From contig NZ_CP137734.1 in NCBI RefSeq assembly GCF_033406955.1, positions 3,906,001 through 3,970,000 on the forward strand: a DNA stretch of 64,000 nt, in the 5' to 3' direction. Origin of the DNA: Streptomyces violaceoruber (GTDB lineage Bacteria > Actinomycetota > Actinomycetes > Streptomycetales > Streptomycetaceae). Shown piece by piece: positions 31,866 to 39,708 of the stretch. A program made the position numbers and the translations under genes. Numbering within the stretch: position 1 is the stretch's first letter; each line of letters begins with the position of its first letter. A model generated the notes under the pieces. It ran no database searches. It was not told the origin of the DNA and was given only the letters and a program-made list of their open reading frames with translations.

Positions 31866-32630
31866 TCACTGCCCCATGACGTACGCCACCGTCGGACCGG
31901 TGGTCCAGCCGCCGTCCACCGCGAGTTCGGCGCCGGTGACGTAGGACGCGGCGTCCGAGAGCAGGAAGACGACCGCGCCGGCGATCTCGTCGGCCTCGCC
32001 GACCCGGCCCATGGGCGTGTTCGGGTACTTCCCCTCGCCGCGCTCGATGCCGACGGCCGCGGTCATCGGGGTGTACGTCATCCCGGGGTGCACGGAGTTC
32101 ACGCGGAGGCGGGCGGTGCCCCACTCCACGGCGCCGATCTTCGTGAGCCCGCGCACGCCCCACTTGGAGGCGCCGTAGCCGGCCGTGAGGGCGAGGCCCA
32201 TCAGGCCGGCCGCGGACGAGATGTTGACGATCGATCCCCCGCCGGCCTCCTTCAGCGCGGGGACCACGGTCTTCATGCCGATGAAGACGCCGGTGAGGTT
32301 GACGTCGAGGACCTTCCGGAAGTGGTCGACGGACTCCGACTCCAGCGGCGTACCGGTCGAGATCCCGGCGTTGTTCACCAGTCCGTGCAGCGCGCCGAAC
32401 TCGGTGACGGCGAAGTCGGCGGCCCGGCTCCAGTCCTCCTCCGAGGTCACGTCGTGGTGCAGGAAGCGGGCGCGGTCGCCGAGTTCGCGGGCGGCGTTCT
32501 CGCCGTCGTCGTCCAGCACGTCGGTGATCAGGACGTGCGCCCCGGCGGCGACCGCCTGCCTCGCGGCCTCCGCGCCGAGACCCCGGGCGCCGCCGGTGAT
32601 GATCACGTTCTTGCCGGTCAGGTCGTGCAT
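31866..32630 (-). CDS. SDR family oxidoreductase
   Basis: A 254-residue classical short-chain dehydrogenase: cofactor motif TGGARGLG at about 13-20, D at about 37 (favouring NAD+), NNAG at about 87-90, catalytic Ser in ISSAAG (about 140) and YGASK (about 153-157). It is full length for a 3-alpha/20-beta-hydroxysteroid dehydrogenase-like or glucose dehydrogenase-like enzyme. The substrate is unknown. It follows a second SDR gene by 40 bp on the same strand, so the two probably form one pathway under the divergent TetR. Confidence 0.88.
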   Translation of the reverse strand: MHDLTGKNVIITGGARGLGAEAARQAVAAGAHVLITDVLDDDGENAARELGDRARFLHHDVTSEEDWSRAADFAVTEFGALHGLVNNAGISTGTPLESESVDHFRKVLDVNLTGVFIGMKTVVPALKEAGGGSIVNISSAAGLMGLALTAGYGASKWGVRGLTKIGAVEWGTARLRVNSVHPGMTYTPMTAAVGIERGEGKYPNTPMGRVGEADEIAGAVVFLLSDAASYVTGAELAVDGGWTTGPTVAYVMGQ

Positions 32631-32670
32631 GGTGCGTGCTTTCCTTTCTGGGTTCTGGGGGCGGGCGCCC

Positions 32671-33471
32671 TCAGAAGTGGGTGCCGCCGTCGACGCGGAC
32701 CTCGGTGCCGGTGATGAACCGGCCGTCCTCGGAGGCCAGCATCGCGACGACCGACGCCACCGTCTCCGGACCGGCGAAGCCCCGGCCGAGTGCGGGGGAG
32801 AGCTTCGCGAACAGGGCCATGTCGGCGTCCTCGGGCAGCCCGGGACCGACGCTCTGCCCGCTGGCCCCGCTGCCGTCCGTCATGCCGGAGGAGATGGAGC
32901 CGGGCTGGACGGCGGTGAAGCGGATGCCGCGCCCCGCGTACTCGGCGGCCAGGGCGTGGGTCATGGACTGGATGCCGCCCTTGCTCGCCGCGTAGGCCGC
33001 CATGTAGGGGTGCGCGAACGCGGCGGAGGTCGAGCTGAAGTTGACCACCGCCGCGTCCCGGCCCTCCAACAGCGCCGGGACCGCCTCGCGGATCACCAGG
33101 AAGGTGCCGACGAGGTTCACCGTGAGGACCCGGGTGAAGTCCGCCAGGCTGGTCTGCCCGGTGTGCGAGGAACGCAGGATGCCGGCCGCGTTGACCAGGA
33201 CGTCGAGGCCGCCCAGCGCCTCCGTCGCGGCCCGGACCCCCTCGCGCACCGAGGTCTCGTCGGCGATGTCGACGACGAGCGTGGTGAGCCGTTCCGCGCG
33301 GGCCCCGGCCTTCTCCACGGTGTCCTTCAGGCCCGGCTCGCTGACGTCCACCGCGACGACGCTGCCGCCCTCCGCGAGCAGCCGCAGCACGGTGGCCTGG
33401 CCTATGCCGGAGCCGCCGCCGGTGACCAGGGCGCGACGGCCTTCGTAACGATGCACGTAGTTCATATCCAT
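32671..33471 (-). CDS. SDR family oxidoreductase, promoter-proximal
   Basis: A 266-residue classical SDR: TGGGSGIG at about 18-25, VNAAG near 95, a catalytic Ser in FSSTSA and YAASKGG at about 160. The motif VDVSEP puts an acidic residue after strand 2, favouring NAD+. ATG 33471 is chosen because TACGGT (33479-33484) lies 7 nt upstream; this rejects the longer frame to 33498. It is divergent from tetR with 84 bp between starts. Confidence 0.87.
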   Translation of the reverse strand: MDMNYVHRYEGRRALVTGGGSGIGQATVLRLLAEGGSVVAVDVSEPGLKDTVEKAGARAERLTTLVVDIADETSVREGVRAATEALGGLDVLVNAAGILRSSHTGQTSLADFTRVLTVNLVGTFLVIREAVPALLEGRDAAVVNFSSTSAAFAHPYMAAYAASKGGIQSMTHALAAEYAGRGIRFTAVQPGSISSGMTDGSGASGQSVGPGLPEDADMALFAKLSPALGRGFAGPETVASVVAMLASEDGRFITGTEVRVDGGTHF

Positions 33472-33492
33472 GCCCGTCACCGTACGCCTGGG

Positions 33493-33507
33493 TGGCACGT
33501 TTTGCCA
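33493..33507. promoter_or_regulatory. Inverted repeat between SDR and tetR
   Basis: TGGCA (33493-33497), 5-bp spacer, TGCCA (33503-33507), 22 bp before the SDR start. The size fits a TetR operator. It lies upstream of both divergent -10 hexamers. Weak support because the arms are short. Confidence 0.4.
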
Positions 33508-33555
33508 TTACGTCACGGCATGCCGCCGGGTGGTCGCAGGCCGTACGCTTCTCGG

Positions 33556-34188
33556 GTGAGCACCGAGCCACCGCCCCCGACGCTGACCGAACGCCGCAAG
33601 GCCGCGACCCAGCTCGACATCGCGCACGCAGCGGCAGAGCTCTTCGCCACCCGGGGCCCGGAGGCCACGACGGCGGAGGAGATCGCCCGGCGGGCGGGGG
33701 TCGCGCTGCGGACCTTCTACCGGTACTTCCGCTCCAAGCAGGACGCCGTCGGTCCGCTGCTCACGGACGGCGCCGACCGCTGGCGGGCGCTGCTGGCCGA
33801 GGCGCCGCCGGGCAGCGCGCTCGGTCCCGCCCTGCGCGGCGCGGTCGAGCAGGCGCTGGCGACGCCGGATCCGCAGGCCGTCGAGGCGCTGCTGCGCACG
33901 CGCGGGCTGCTGCGCGCCGCCGCGGACGATCCCGCACTGCGGGCGGTCTGGTACCGCGTCAACCAGGAGTCGGAGGAGCTGCTCGTTCCGGTGATCGCCC
34001 GGCTGACGGACGGCCGCCGGGACCCGCTGGAGGTGCGCCTCGTCGCCGCCGCGGCCACCGACGCCATCCGGATCGCCCTGGAGACCTGGTCCGGCACCGA
34101 GGCCGCGACCGAGGGCCCCGACTCCCCCGCCGACCTGGCGGTGCGCTGTCTGCGCAGCCTCCTCGGCGCCGGGGACGACACCCCTTAG
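33556..34188 (+). CDS. TetR family regulator of the SDR pair
   Basis: A 210-residue regulator with an N-terminal HTH (TAEEIARRAGVALRTFYRYFRSKQDAV at about 35-62) and a helical ligand domain. GTG 33556 is supported by TACGCT (33544-33549) 6 nt upstream, so a leaderless mRNA is predicted; the frame is open far upstream through the antisense strand of the SDR genes. It is divergent from the SDR operon and probably represses it. Confidence 0.85.
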   Translation: MSTEPPPPTLTERRKAATQLDIAHAAAELFATRGPEATTAEEIARRAGVALRTFYRYFRSKQDAVGPLLTDGADRWRALLAEAPPGSALGPALRGAVEQALATPDPQAVEALLRTRGLLRAAADDPALRAVWYRVNQESEELLVPVIARLTDGRRDPLEVRLVAAAATDAIRIALETWSGTEAATEGPDSPADLAVRCLRSLLGAGDDTP

Positions 34189-34200
34189 TGGCGCCTCCTG

Positions 34201-34232
34201 TCAGTGACGCTTCTCGTCAGTGACGCTTCTTG
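34201..34232. repeat. 16-bp tandem duplication at the DUF3099 stop
   Basis: TCAGTGACGCTTCTCG (34201-34216) is followed at once by TCAGTGACGCTTCTTG (34217-34232). The second copy holds the real stop codon of the DUF3099 gene and the first is its 3' flank, so the duplication arose across the gene end. Confidence 0.8.
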
Positions 34233-34474
34233 CCGTCCAGTTCGTCCCACCACTCGTCGGACTGGGCGTCGCCCGACGGGTCGTCCCACCAGCGGTCCTC
34301 CGGACCGCGCCGGTTGGCGACCATCGCGGCCACCGGGGGGATGAGCATCGTGAACACGCACAGGCCGACGGCCGCCGGGACGGACCAGAGGCGTACGACT
34401 CCCCAGGCCAGGACGAAGAGCACGATGCAGGTGCCCATCATGGCGAAGTAGACGTGCCGCCGCCGTGCGTACAT
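34217..34474 (-). CDS. DUF3099 small membrane protein
   Basis: An 85-residue protein with two membrane segments (about 8-28 and 34-52) and a polar C-terminal tail rich in Asp, Trp and Lys (DRWWDD, DEWWDEL). It matches DUF3099, an actinobacterial family of unknown function. ATG 34474 is chosen: AGCGTA on the plus strand (34481-34486) gives a minus-strand TACGCT 6 nt before it. The same spacer reads GGAGGT, but that is too close for a normal SD, so a leaderless mRNA fits better. Confidence 0.8.
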   Translation of the reverse strand: MYARRRHVYFAMMGTCIVLFVLAWGVVRLWSVPAAVGLCVFTMLIPPVAAMVANRRGPEDRWWDDPSGDAQSDEWWDELDGKKRH

Positions 34475-34510
34475 ACCTCCAGCGTAGGTCCGGAACCCCG
34501 GTCCGGACAC

Positions 34511-34563
34511 GCCGAAGGGGCCGCACCCCAGGCGTCCAACCCGGTGGGTGCGGCCCCTTCGGC
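34511..34563 (-). terminator. 18-bp perfect stem after DUF1416
   Basis: GCCGAAGGGGCCGCACCC (34511-34528) and GGGTGCGGCCCCTTCGGC (34546-34563) are perfect complements with a 17-nt loop, 11 bp past the DUF1416 stop. It is the strongest hairpin in the window and a factor-independent terminator of the sulfurtransferase operon. Confidence 0.88.
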
Positions 34564-34574
34564 CGTTGCCGCCG

Positions 34575-34862
34575 TCAGACGGCGATCGCGACCTCCGCGA
34601 GGCCGCCCTGCTGGGCGACGACCGTGCGGTCGGCGGTGCCGCCCGGGATGAGCGCGCGTACGGTCCAGGTGCCCTCGGCCGCGTAGAAGCGGAACTGGCC
34701 CGTCGCGGAGGTCGGGACCTCCGCCGTGAACTCGCCGGTGGCGTCCAGCAGACGGACGTAGCCCGTCACCGGCTCGCCGTCGCGGGTCACCTGACCCTGG
34801 ATGGTGGTCTCACCGGGCTTGATCGTCGAGGCGTCGGGGCCGCCGGCCTTCGCTCCGCACAT
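34575..34862 (-). CDS. DUF1416 protein (sulfurtransferase partner)
   Basis: A 95-residue beta-sandwich-like protein of DUF1416, beginning MCGAK and found in Actinobacteria directly after the cysA/sseA thiosulfate sulfurtransferase gene. The N-terminal Cys2 is conserved in the family as I remember it and could accept sulfur; that is an inference. It is 33 bp downstream of the sulfurtransferase gene on the same strand and followed by a strong terminator, so it is the last gene of the operon. Confidence 0.87.
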   Translation of the reverse strand: MCGAKAGGPDASTIKPGETTIQGQVTRDGEPVTGYVRLLDATGEFTAEVPTSATGQFRFYAAEGTWTVRALIPGGTADRTVVAQQGGLAEVAIAV

Positions 34863-34895
34863 GTCGTACTCCTGAGGGGTTGAGAGGGGGCGGGC

Positions 34896-35741
34896 TTACT
34901 TGTTGGCGCCGAGCTCGATCGGCACGCCGACGAGGGAGCCGTACTCGGTCCAGGAGCCGTCGTAGTTCTTGACGTTCTCCACGCCCAGCAGCTCGTGCAG
35001 GACGAACCAGGTCAGGGCCGAGCGCTCGCCGATGCGGCAGTAGGCGATGGTGTCCTTCGCCAGGTCGACCTGCTCGTCGGTGTAGAGCTGCTTCAGCTCG
35101 TCGTCCGACTTGAAGGTGCCGTCGTCGTTGGCGTTCTTCGACCACGGGATGTTGCGGGCGGACGGGACGTGGCCCGGACGCTGCGACTGCTCCTGGGGCA
35201 GGTGGGCCGGGGCGAGCAGCTTGCCGGAGAACTCGTCGGGCGAGCGGACGTCGACCAGGTTCTGCGCGCCGATCGCCTTGACGACGTCGTCGCGGAAGGC
35301 GCGGATCGCGGTGTTCTGCGGCTTGGCCTTGTAGTCGGTGGCGGCGCGCTGGGGCACCTCGTCGCCGGGGACCAACTCGCGGGCGTCCAGCTCCCACTTC
35401 TTGCGGCCGCCGTCGAGGAGCTTGACGTTCTCGTGGCCGTAGAGCTTGAAGTACCAGTAGGCGTACGACGCGAACCAGTTGTTGTTGCCGCCGTAGAGGA
35501 CCACCAGCGTGTCGTTGCCGATGCCCTTGGCCGACAGGAGCTTCTCGAAGCCCTCCTGGTCGACGAAGTCGCGGCGGACCGGGTCCTGGAGGTCCTGGGT
35601 CCAGTCGATCCGGATCGCGTTCTTGATGTGGTTCTTCTCGTAGGCGGACGTGTCCTCGTCCACCTCGACGATCGCGATGTCGGTGTCGTCCAGGTGGTCC
35701 TGCAGCCAGTCGGCGTCGACCAGGACGTCGCTGCGGCTCAT
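34896..35741 (-). CDS. cysA: Thiosulfate sulfurtransferase (rhodanese) CysA/SseA type
   Basis: A 281-residue two-domain rhodanese. The inactive N-terminal domain spans about 5-130 and the catalytic C-terminal domain about 150-275. The active loop CRIGERS carries the persulfide-forming Cys near residue 235. It transfers sulfane sulfur from thiosulfate or 3-mercaptopyruvate. ATG 35741 has GGAGGAG 5-6 nt upstream. A Cys-containing leader peptide gene with a hairpin lies 140 bp upstream, so expression is probably tied to cysteine supply. The symbol follows the actinobacterial cysA usage, which is not the sulfate ABC transporter. Confidence 0.9.
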   Translation of the reverse strand: MSRSDVLVDADWLQDHLDDTDIAIVEVDEDTSAYEKNHIKNAIRIDWTQDLQDPVRRDFVDQEGFEKLLSAKGIGNDTLVVLYGGNNNWFASYAYWYFKLYGHENVKLLDGGRKKWELDARELVPGDEVPQRAATDYKAKPQNTAIRAFRDDVVKAIGAQNLVDVRSPDEFSGKLLAPAHLPQEQSQRPGHVPSARNIPWSKNANDDGTFKSDDELKQLYTDEQVDLAKDTIAYCRIGERSALTWFVLHELLGVENVKNYDGSWTEYGSLVGVPIELGANK

Positions 35742-35858
35742 GTTTTCTCCTCCGGGGCAGGTGCGGCGGGGCGTGCGGTGAGAAGGGGTGCGCGCTCGGG
35801 CCGTGCCGCGGCGCACGCGGGTGCCCACGACGGTGCGGGGCGAGGATGAGGGGGACGT

Positions 35859-35878
35859 GGACGGCGGCGTCGCCGTCC
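35859..35878 (-). promoter_or_regulatory. Hairpin after the leader peptide
   Basis: GGACGGCG (35859-35866) pairs with CGCCGTCC (35871-35878) over a 4-nt loop, 3 bp past the stop of the 26-residue leader peptide and 118 bp before the sulfurtransferase start. A ribosome stalled near the end of the leader would cover or expose it, as in attenuation. Confidence 0.6.
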
Positions 35879-35881
35879 GTC

Positions 35882-35962
35882 TCAGGAGGAGCGACAGAGC
35901 ATGGCGGCAACGCGGCACAGGTCCACTGCCCGCCGCTTCGTGAGGTCCGCCTGTCGCTTCAT
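35882..35962 (-). CDS. 26-residue Cys-containing leader peptide of the sulfurtransferase operon
   Basis: A small gene encoding a basic peptide that starts MKRQADLTKRRAVDL and ends with CRVAAMLCR followed by two Ser. It matches the 'putative leader peptide' family found before sulfur-metabolism genes in Actinobacteria. ATG 35962 has TACGAT (35971-35976) 8 nt upstream, so it is probably the first translated codon of the mRNA. Two Cys codons near the end and a hairpin directly after the stop fit cysteine-dependent attenuation; the mechanism is an inference here. Confidence 0.8.
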   Translation of the reverse strand: MKRQADLTKRRAVDLCRVAAMLCRSS

Positions 35963-36142
35963 AAGTCCCGATCGTAGGGATTGAGGGCGGGCCGTGTCAC
36001 CGACGTGTCGCATGATGAGACGCGATCGTCCGAGATGTGGGATAAGGAGGCCGGTCGCCCTGCCCCCGAGGGTCGGCGGGGCCGACGCCGGCGCCGCCGC
36101 ATCTGCGGTACGGACGGCACCGTCTCGCCTGTCGGACACGGG

Positions 36143-36173
36143 CGAAGGCCGGTCCCCGAGGCACCGGCCTTCG
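36143..36173 (-). terminator. Terminator of the LmeA-like gene
   Basis: CGAAGGCCGGT (36143-36153) and ACCGGCCTTCG (36163-36173) form a perfect 11-bp stem with a 9-nt loop, 2 bp past the stop at 36176. Confidence 0.8.
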
Positions 36174-36175
36174 TC

Positions 36176-36913
36176 CTACCCGGCCAGCTTGACGTTCGAA
36201 CCCTTCACCGTGATCTCGACGCCGTCCTTCGCCGCCTCGACCTTGTCCAGCTCGATGCCGCCCGGCAGCTCGTCGATGGTCTGCTGGAAGTCCGTGATGG
36301 CCCGGATCCGGGACTCGGCGAGCTGCTTGCCGCCGATCTCCGGCAGGCCGTCGGCGACGACCTCGACGTCGTCGTCCTTGACCTTGACCGAGCTGAGCAC
36401 CTCGACCGGCTCGGGCACCTCGACACCGAGGACCGTGGCCCGCAGCGACACCTTGATCTTTCCGTTGCCGCCGTCGGAGAGGCCGATGACCTTGGCGTCG
36501 ATACCGGGCGCGATCTCCGTGGGCTGGGACTTGGTGGCCTTCATCAGCTCGTCGTAGCCGACGGTCGCGGTACCGGTGGCGGTGGCCGCGGTGGCGGAGC
36601 TGTAGTCGCCGGAGAACTCGACGCCCTTCATGTGCGCGCGCAGTTCCGCGATGCGGATCTTCTCGCCGCCCTTGCCGGTGGACGCCTCGTAGTCGTCGAT
36701 GCCGACCTCCACGTCGTCCAGGGAGCCGCCGGCGACCTGGGTGAGGAAGGGGAAGCCGTTGATGGAGACGTCCGGCGTCGAGGCGAGGTTCTCGGTGCTG
36801 CGCAGCTTGTCCGCGGCCTCGTCCTCGGCGAAGTTGACGGCGACACGGTCGGCGATCACGAAGAGGCCGCCCAGGATCACGACGACGATCAACAGTATTC
36901 GCAGTGCTCGCAT
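36176..36913 (-). CDS. LmeA-family (DUF2993) phospholipid-binding protein
   Basis: A 245-residue protein with an N-terminal hydrophobic anchor or signal segment (about 4-22, MRALRILLIVVVILGGLFV) and an extracytoplasmic DUF2993 domain containing 'INGFPFLTQVAGG' and 'DVEV' at about 50-70. The mycobacterial member LmeA binds phosphoinositides and promotes lipoarabinomannan maturation; in Streptomyces the lipid is unknown. ATG 36913 is chosen; upstream frame sequence is non-coding in composition. It ends with its own terminator. Confidence 0.85.
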   Translation of the reverse strand: MRALRILLIVVVILGGLFVIADRVAVNFAEDEAADKLRSTENLASTPDVSINGFPFLTQVAGGSLDDVEVGIDDYEASTGKGGEKIRIAELRAHMKGVEFSGDYSSATAATATGTATVGYDELMKATKSQPTEIAPGIDAKVIGLSDGGNGKIKVSLRATVLGVEVPEPVEVLSSVKVKDDDVEVVADGLPEIGGKQLAESRIRAITDFQQTIDELPGGIELDKVEAAKDGVEITVKGSNVKLAG

Positions 36914-37069
36914 GCGGTGTTTCCCCAACCCTGGACGCTCGACGGCGGCGGACCCGACGACCGGCGGCCGTCCAGCGCGAGCGTAACGCGGGCCGGTGGC
37001 ACCCCCCGGATTTTGTCGAACAGCTGTGACAGGGAGTGCCGCCACCCGTGACAGGAGGCGCCGCCGGGC

Positions 37070-38335
37070 TCAGGCCAGGGCCCGGCCCAGCAGGTACACG
37101 GCCGGGGCCGCCGCCGCCAGGGGCAGGGCCACGCCCGCCGTGAAGTGGACGAAGCGGGAGGGGTAGTCGTAGGCCGCCACCCGCAGGCCGATCAGCGCGC
37201 AGACCGCCGCACCCGCGCCGAGCAGCGCGCCCGACGCCCCGAAGTCCGTCATCGAGCCGGCCGCGATCCCCGCCCCGGCCGCCGCGAGCAGCGCGACGAC
37301 CACGGACGCCGGGGTCGGCAGCGGCAGCGCGCGGGCCACGGCGGCCACGGCCACCGCGATGCCGCCGACCGTCACCGCATCCGCGTCGGCGGCGAGGTAC
37401 CCGCCCGCGACGACGGCCAGGGCCGCCGCGGCGATGGTCGCCATCAGGCCGTACATCCGCTCGTCGGGGTCGGCGTGCGAACGCAGTTGCAGGACGAGGG
37501 AGAGCAGCACCCACACCCCGAGCGTGCCGAGGATCGCCGCCGGGGAGCGGTCCGACACCAGCAGCGCAGCGTCGGCGGCGAGCGCCCCCGCGAAGCCCAG
37601 TGCGATGCCCTGCCGGGCGGGCCACATGCCGTTCAGCCGGAACCAGCCCGCCGCGGTGACCGCCTGGAGGACGACGACCGGGACGAGGAGGGCGTACGTG
37701 CCGAGCGCCGCCGCGCCGGACAGCAGCAGCCCGAGCAGCGCGGTGAGACCGGCCGGCTGCATGCCCGGGTCGATGATCGGCGAACGCCCCTCGGCGCGGG
37801 CCCGCTGCGCGTCCGTGATCCGCGTGTTCCCGGCGACGGTCGCGGGACCGTAACCGGGATCACCGGAGGCGGAAGGGGCGGGGGCGGGAGTGGGCGCGGG
37901 GCTCGGCGCGGCCGTGACGTGCGCGTACGGCGCGGGCGAGGGCTGGGGCTGCGGCGCGTACTGCTGAGGCTGGGGCTGCGGCTGCCCGTACCCCTGCGAC
38001 GCGTACGGCTGTGGCTCTGGCTGCGGCTGCGGCTGGGCGAGCGGCGGCAGGTACGCCGTCTCCTCCGCGGAGACCGGCGGCTGCACCTGCGTCTCCCAGG
38101 TCTGCCCCTGCCACTGCTGCGTGTACTGGCCGGCGTTCGGGTCCGGCTGCGGCTCCCCGTACCCCTGGTGCGACTGGTACGGCTGCTGCCCGGGCCACGC
38201 CTGGGCGTCGTACCCCTCGTACTGCTGGTCCCGGCCGTACTGCCGGCCCGGGTCGTACGGCTGGCCCGGGTCGTACGGCTGGTTCGGGTCGTACGGCTGG
38301 TTCGGGTCGTACTGCTGATGCGGCTGGTCGGTCAT
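37070..38335 (-). CDS. Polytopic membrane protein with Tyr/Pro/Gln-rich tail
   Basis: A 421-residue protein. Residues 1-170 are low complexity, with repeated PYDPNQ/PYDPGQ hexads and Gln/Pro/Tyr-rich sequence. Residues about 190-420 contain eight or so membrane segments rich in Ala, Val and Leu. No transport or enzyme motif is recognised. The tail is cytosolic by topology and resembles phase-separating, polar low-complexity regions. ATG 38335 lies 3 bp after the stop of the MoaD-like gene, so the two are cotranslated. An 18-bp DNA repeat underlies the hexads. Confidence 0.75.
   Translation of the reverse strand: MTDQPHQQYDPNQPYDPNQPYDPGQPYDPGRQYGRDQQYEGYDAQAWPGQQPYQSHQGYGEPQPDPNAGQYTQQWQGQTWETQVQPPVSAEETAYLPPLAQPQPQPEPQPYASQGYGQPQPQPQQYAPQPQPSPAPYAHVTAAPSPAPTPAPAPSASGDPGYGPATVAGNTRITDAQRARAEGRSPIIDPGMQPAGLTALLGLLLSGAAALGTYALLVPVVVLQAVTAAGWFRLNGMWPARQGIALGFAGALAADAALLVSDRSPAAILGTLGVWVLLSLVLQLRSHADPDERMYGLMATIAAAALAVVAGGYLAADADAVTVGGIAVAVAAVARALPLPTPASVVVALLAAAGAGIAAGSMTDFGASGALLGAGAAVCALIGLRVAAYDYPSRFVHFTAGVALPLAAAAPAVYLLGRALA
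38247..38312. repeat. 18-bp in-frame tandem repeat
   Basis: Units of 18 bp (GTACGGCTGG then CCCGGGTC or TTCGGGTC) start at 38255, 38273 and 38291, with partial copies at both ends. They encode the PYDPxQ hexads of the membrane protein, so copy-number change would keep the frame. Confidence 0.8.
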
Positions 38336-38338
38336 CGC

Positions 38339-38593
38339 TCACCCTCCTGCGAACGGCGGGAGCACCTCGACCGTGCCGCCCTCGGCCAGCCGTACCGTCT
38401 CATGCCCGCGGGTGCCCACGGGGTCGCCGTCGACGAGGAACGAGCAACGCAGCAGCACGCGGGTGAGTTCGCCGGGGTGGCGCTCGCGGACCGCGCCGAG
38501 CGCGTCGGCGAGCGTCGCCGCGTCGTAGGGCTCCTCGGCCACCCCCGCCGCGGCCTTCGCGGCGGCCCAGTAGCGCACCGTGACCTTTGCCAT
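38339..38593 (-). CDS. MoaD/ThiS-like sulfur carrier protein
   Basis: An 84-residue ubiquitin-like protein ending in the required Gly-Gly, which is adenylated and thiocarboxylated in MoaD and ThiS proteins. It starts with the beta-grasp MAKVTVRYWAAAK and ends PPFAGG. No MoaE or ThiG is nearby, so the pathway (molybdopterin, thiamine or other) is open. ATG 38593. The next gene starts 3 bp after its stop. Confidence 0.85.
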   Translation of the reverse strand: MAKVTVRYWAAAKAAAGVAEEPYDAATLADALGAVRERHPGELTRVLLRCSFLVDGDPVGTRGHETVRLAEGGTVEVLPPFAGG

Positions 38594-38629
38594 CTCGTTC
38601 CTTCGTCGTCGCCGATGAACAACGTCAGG

Positions 38630-39490
38630 CTAGCCCGCCCGGGCCACCGCCCAGGCGCCGATGCGTTCGAGGAGCGCCTCGCCGGAGGCGTTCTCGGCGT
38701 GGCCCATGCCGGGCTCCAGCCAGAGTTCGCCGTGGTCACCGGCGGCCTCGGCCAGCATCCGGGGGTGGTCGAGGGGGAAGTAGCCGTCCCGGTCGCCGTG
38801 CACGACGAGCAGCGGCCTCGGCGCGATCCGGGGCACCGCCTCCACCGGCGACAGCGGCACCGGGTCCCAGTCGCGGTGGTGGATGCGGGTGCGCAGGCCG
38901 TAGCGGCCCACCAGGCGCCCGGCGGGGCGCATCACCAGCCAGTGCAGCCGGCGCATGGGTGCCGTGCCCCGGTAGTACCAGCGGGCGGGCGAACTGACCG
39001 ACACGACGGCGTCCGTGCCCGCCACCGCGTCGTCGGCGTACAGCGCGGCGTGCCGCAGGACCACCGAGCCGCCCATGGAGAAGCCGACGGTCACCACGCG
39101 CGCGTGTCCGAAGCCGCGCGCCCACGCCACCGCCGCGGCCAAGTCGAGCACCTCGCGGTCGCCGACGGTGGAGCGCCCGCCGGACGCGCCGTGGCCCCGG
39201 AAGGAGAACGTGACCACGGCACCGTGCCGCGCGAACGCCGCCGCGATCCGCCGCACATGCGGTCGGTCGGCGTCGCCCGTGAACCCGTGCGCGACGACGA
39301 ACACCAGGTCAGAGCGGTCGCGCCCGGTTGGTCCCGGCTCGTACACGGCGTCGATGGGGACACCGTCGGCCGTACGGAGGAAGGTACGCGCGGGCGTGCG
39401 GCGCGGCGCTCCCCGAGGCGTCTCGGGATGCGGACGATTGGCTGGACCACGGGTGGAACGCGCCACATGACCCAGCGGTCGGTTGCTCAT
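38630..39490 (-). CDS. Alpha/beta hydrolase
   Basis: A 286-residue hydrolase: oxyanion-loop 'VVAHGFTGDADRPHVRR' at about 66-82, nucleophile elbow GFSMGG (Ser near 138), acidic residue in HGDRDGYFP (about 236) and a C-terminal catalytic His in 'EPGMGHAENA' (about 263). No lid domain of note. The substrate is unknown; it has a serine aminopeptidase/monoacylglycerol lipase-like (Hydrolase_4) look. The N-terminal 35 residues are basic and Pro-rich. ATG 39490 is chosen because upstream codons fall in the glnR leader. It is divergent from glnR. Confidence 0.83.
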   Translation of the reverse strand: MSNRPLGHVARSTRGPANRPHPETPRGAPRRTPARTFLRTADGVPIDAVYEPGPTGRDRSDLVFVVAHGFTGDADRPHVRRIAAAFARHGAVVTFSFRGHGASGGRSTVGDREVLDLAAAVAWARGFGHARVVTVGFSMGGSVVLRHAALYADDAVAGTDAVVSVSSPARWYYRGTAPMRRLHWLVMRPAGRLVGRYGLRTRIHHRDWDPVPLSPVEAVPRIAPRPLLVVHGDRDGYFPLDHPRMLAEAAGDHGELWLEPGMGHAENASGEALLERIGAWAVARAG

Positions 39491-39512
39491 GTCGGCTATT
39501 CTGCTGGGCAGA

Positions 39513-39544
39513 GGACTCGGGCAACGTAGCCCCCGGGTCCTTTT
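39513..39544 (+). terminator. Intrinsic terminator in the glnR leader
   Basis: GGACTCGGG (39513-39521) pairs with CCCGGGTCC (39532-39540), one G-T pair, followed directly by TTTT. It is 165 bp before glnR and on its strand. A U tract is rare in this window, so it may be a real attenuator or the end of a small RNA. The rest of the 218-bp gap holds a second GC-rich hairpin-prone stretch at about 39552-39596 and no gene. Confidence 0.6.
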
Positions 39545-39708
39545 GTGCTTTCGGGAGCGATGCCGGGCGGGCGCCGGGCGTTCACCTCCCGGACGCCACC
39601 AGTACGAAGCAGTGCCGCAAACGTCCTCGCAGGGACCCAGGAGGAACCAGACGTTATGGGCGAGCGAACCGGGCACGACCACAAACCGTCCCAGGCAGGT
39701 GGGGCACG

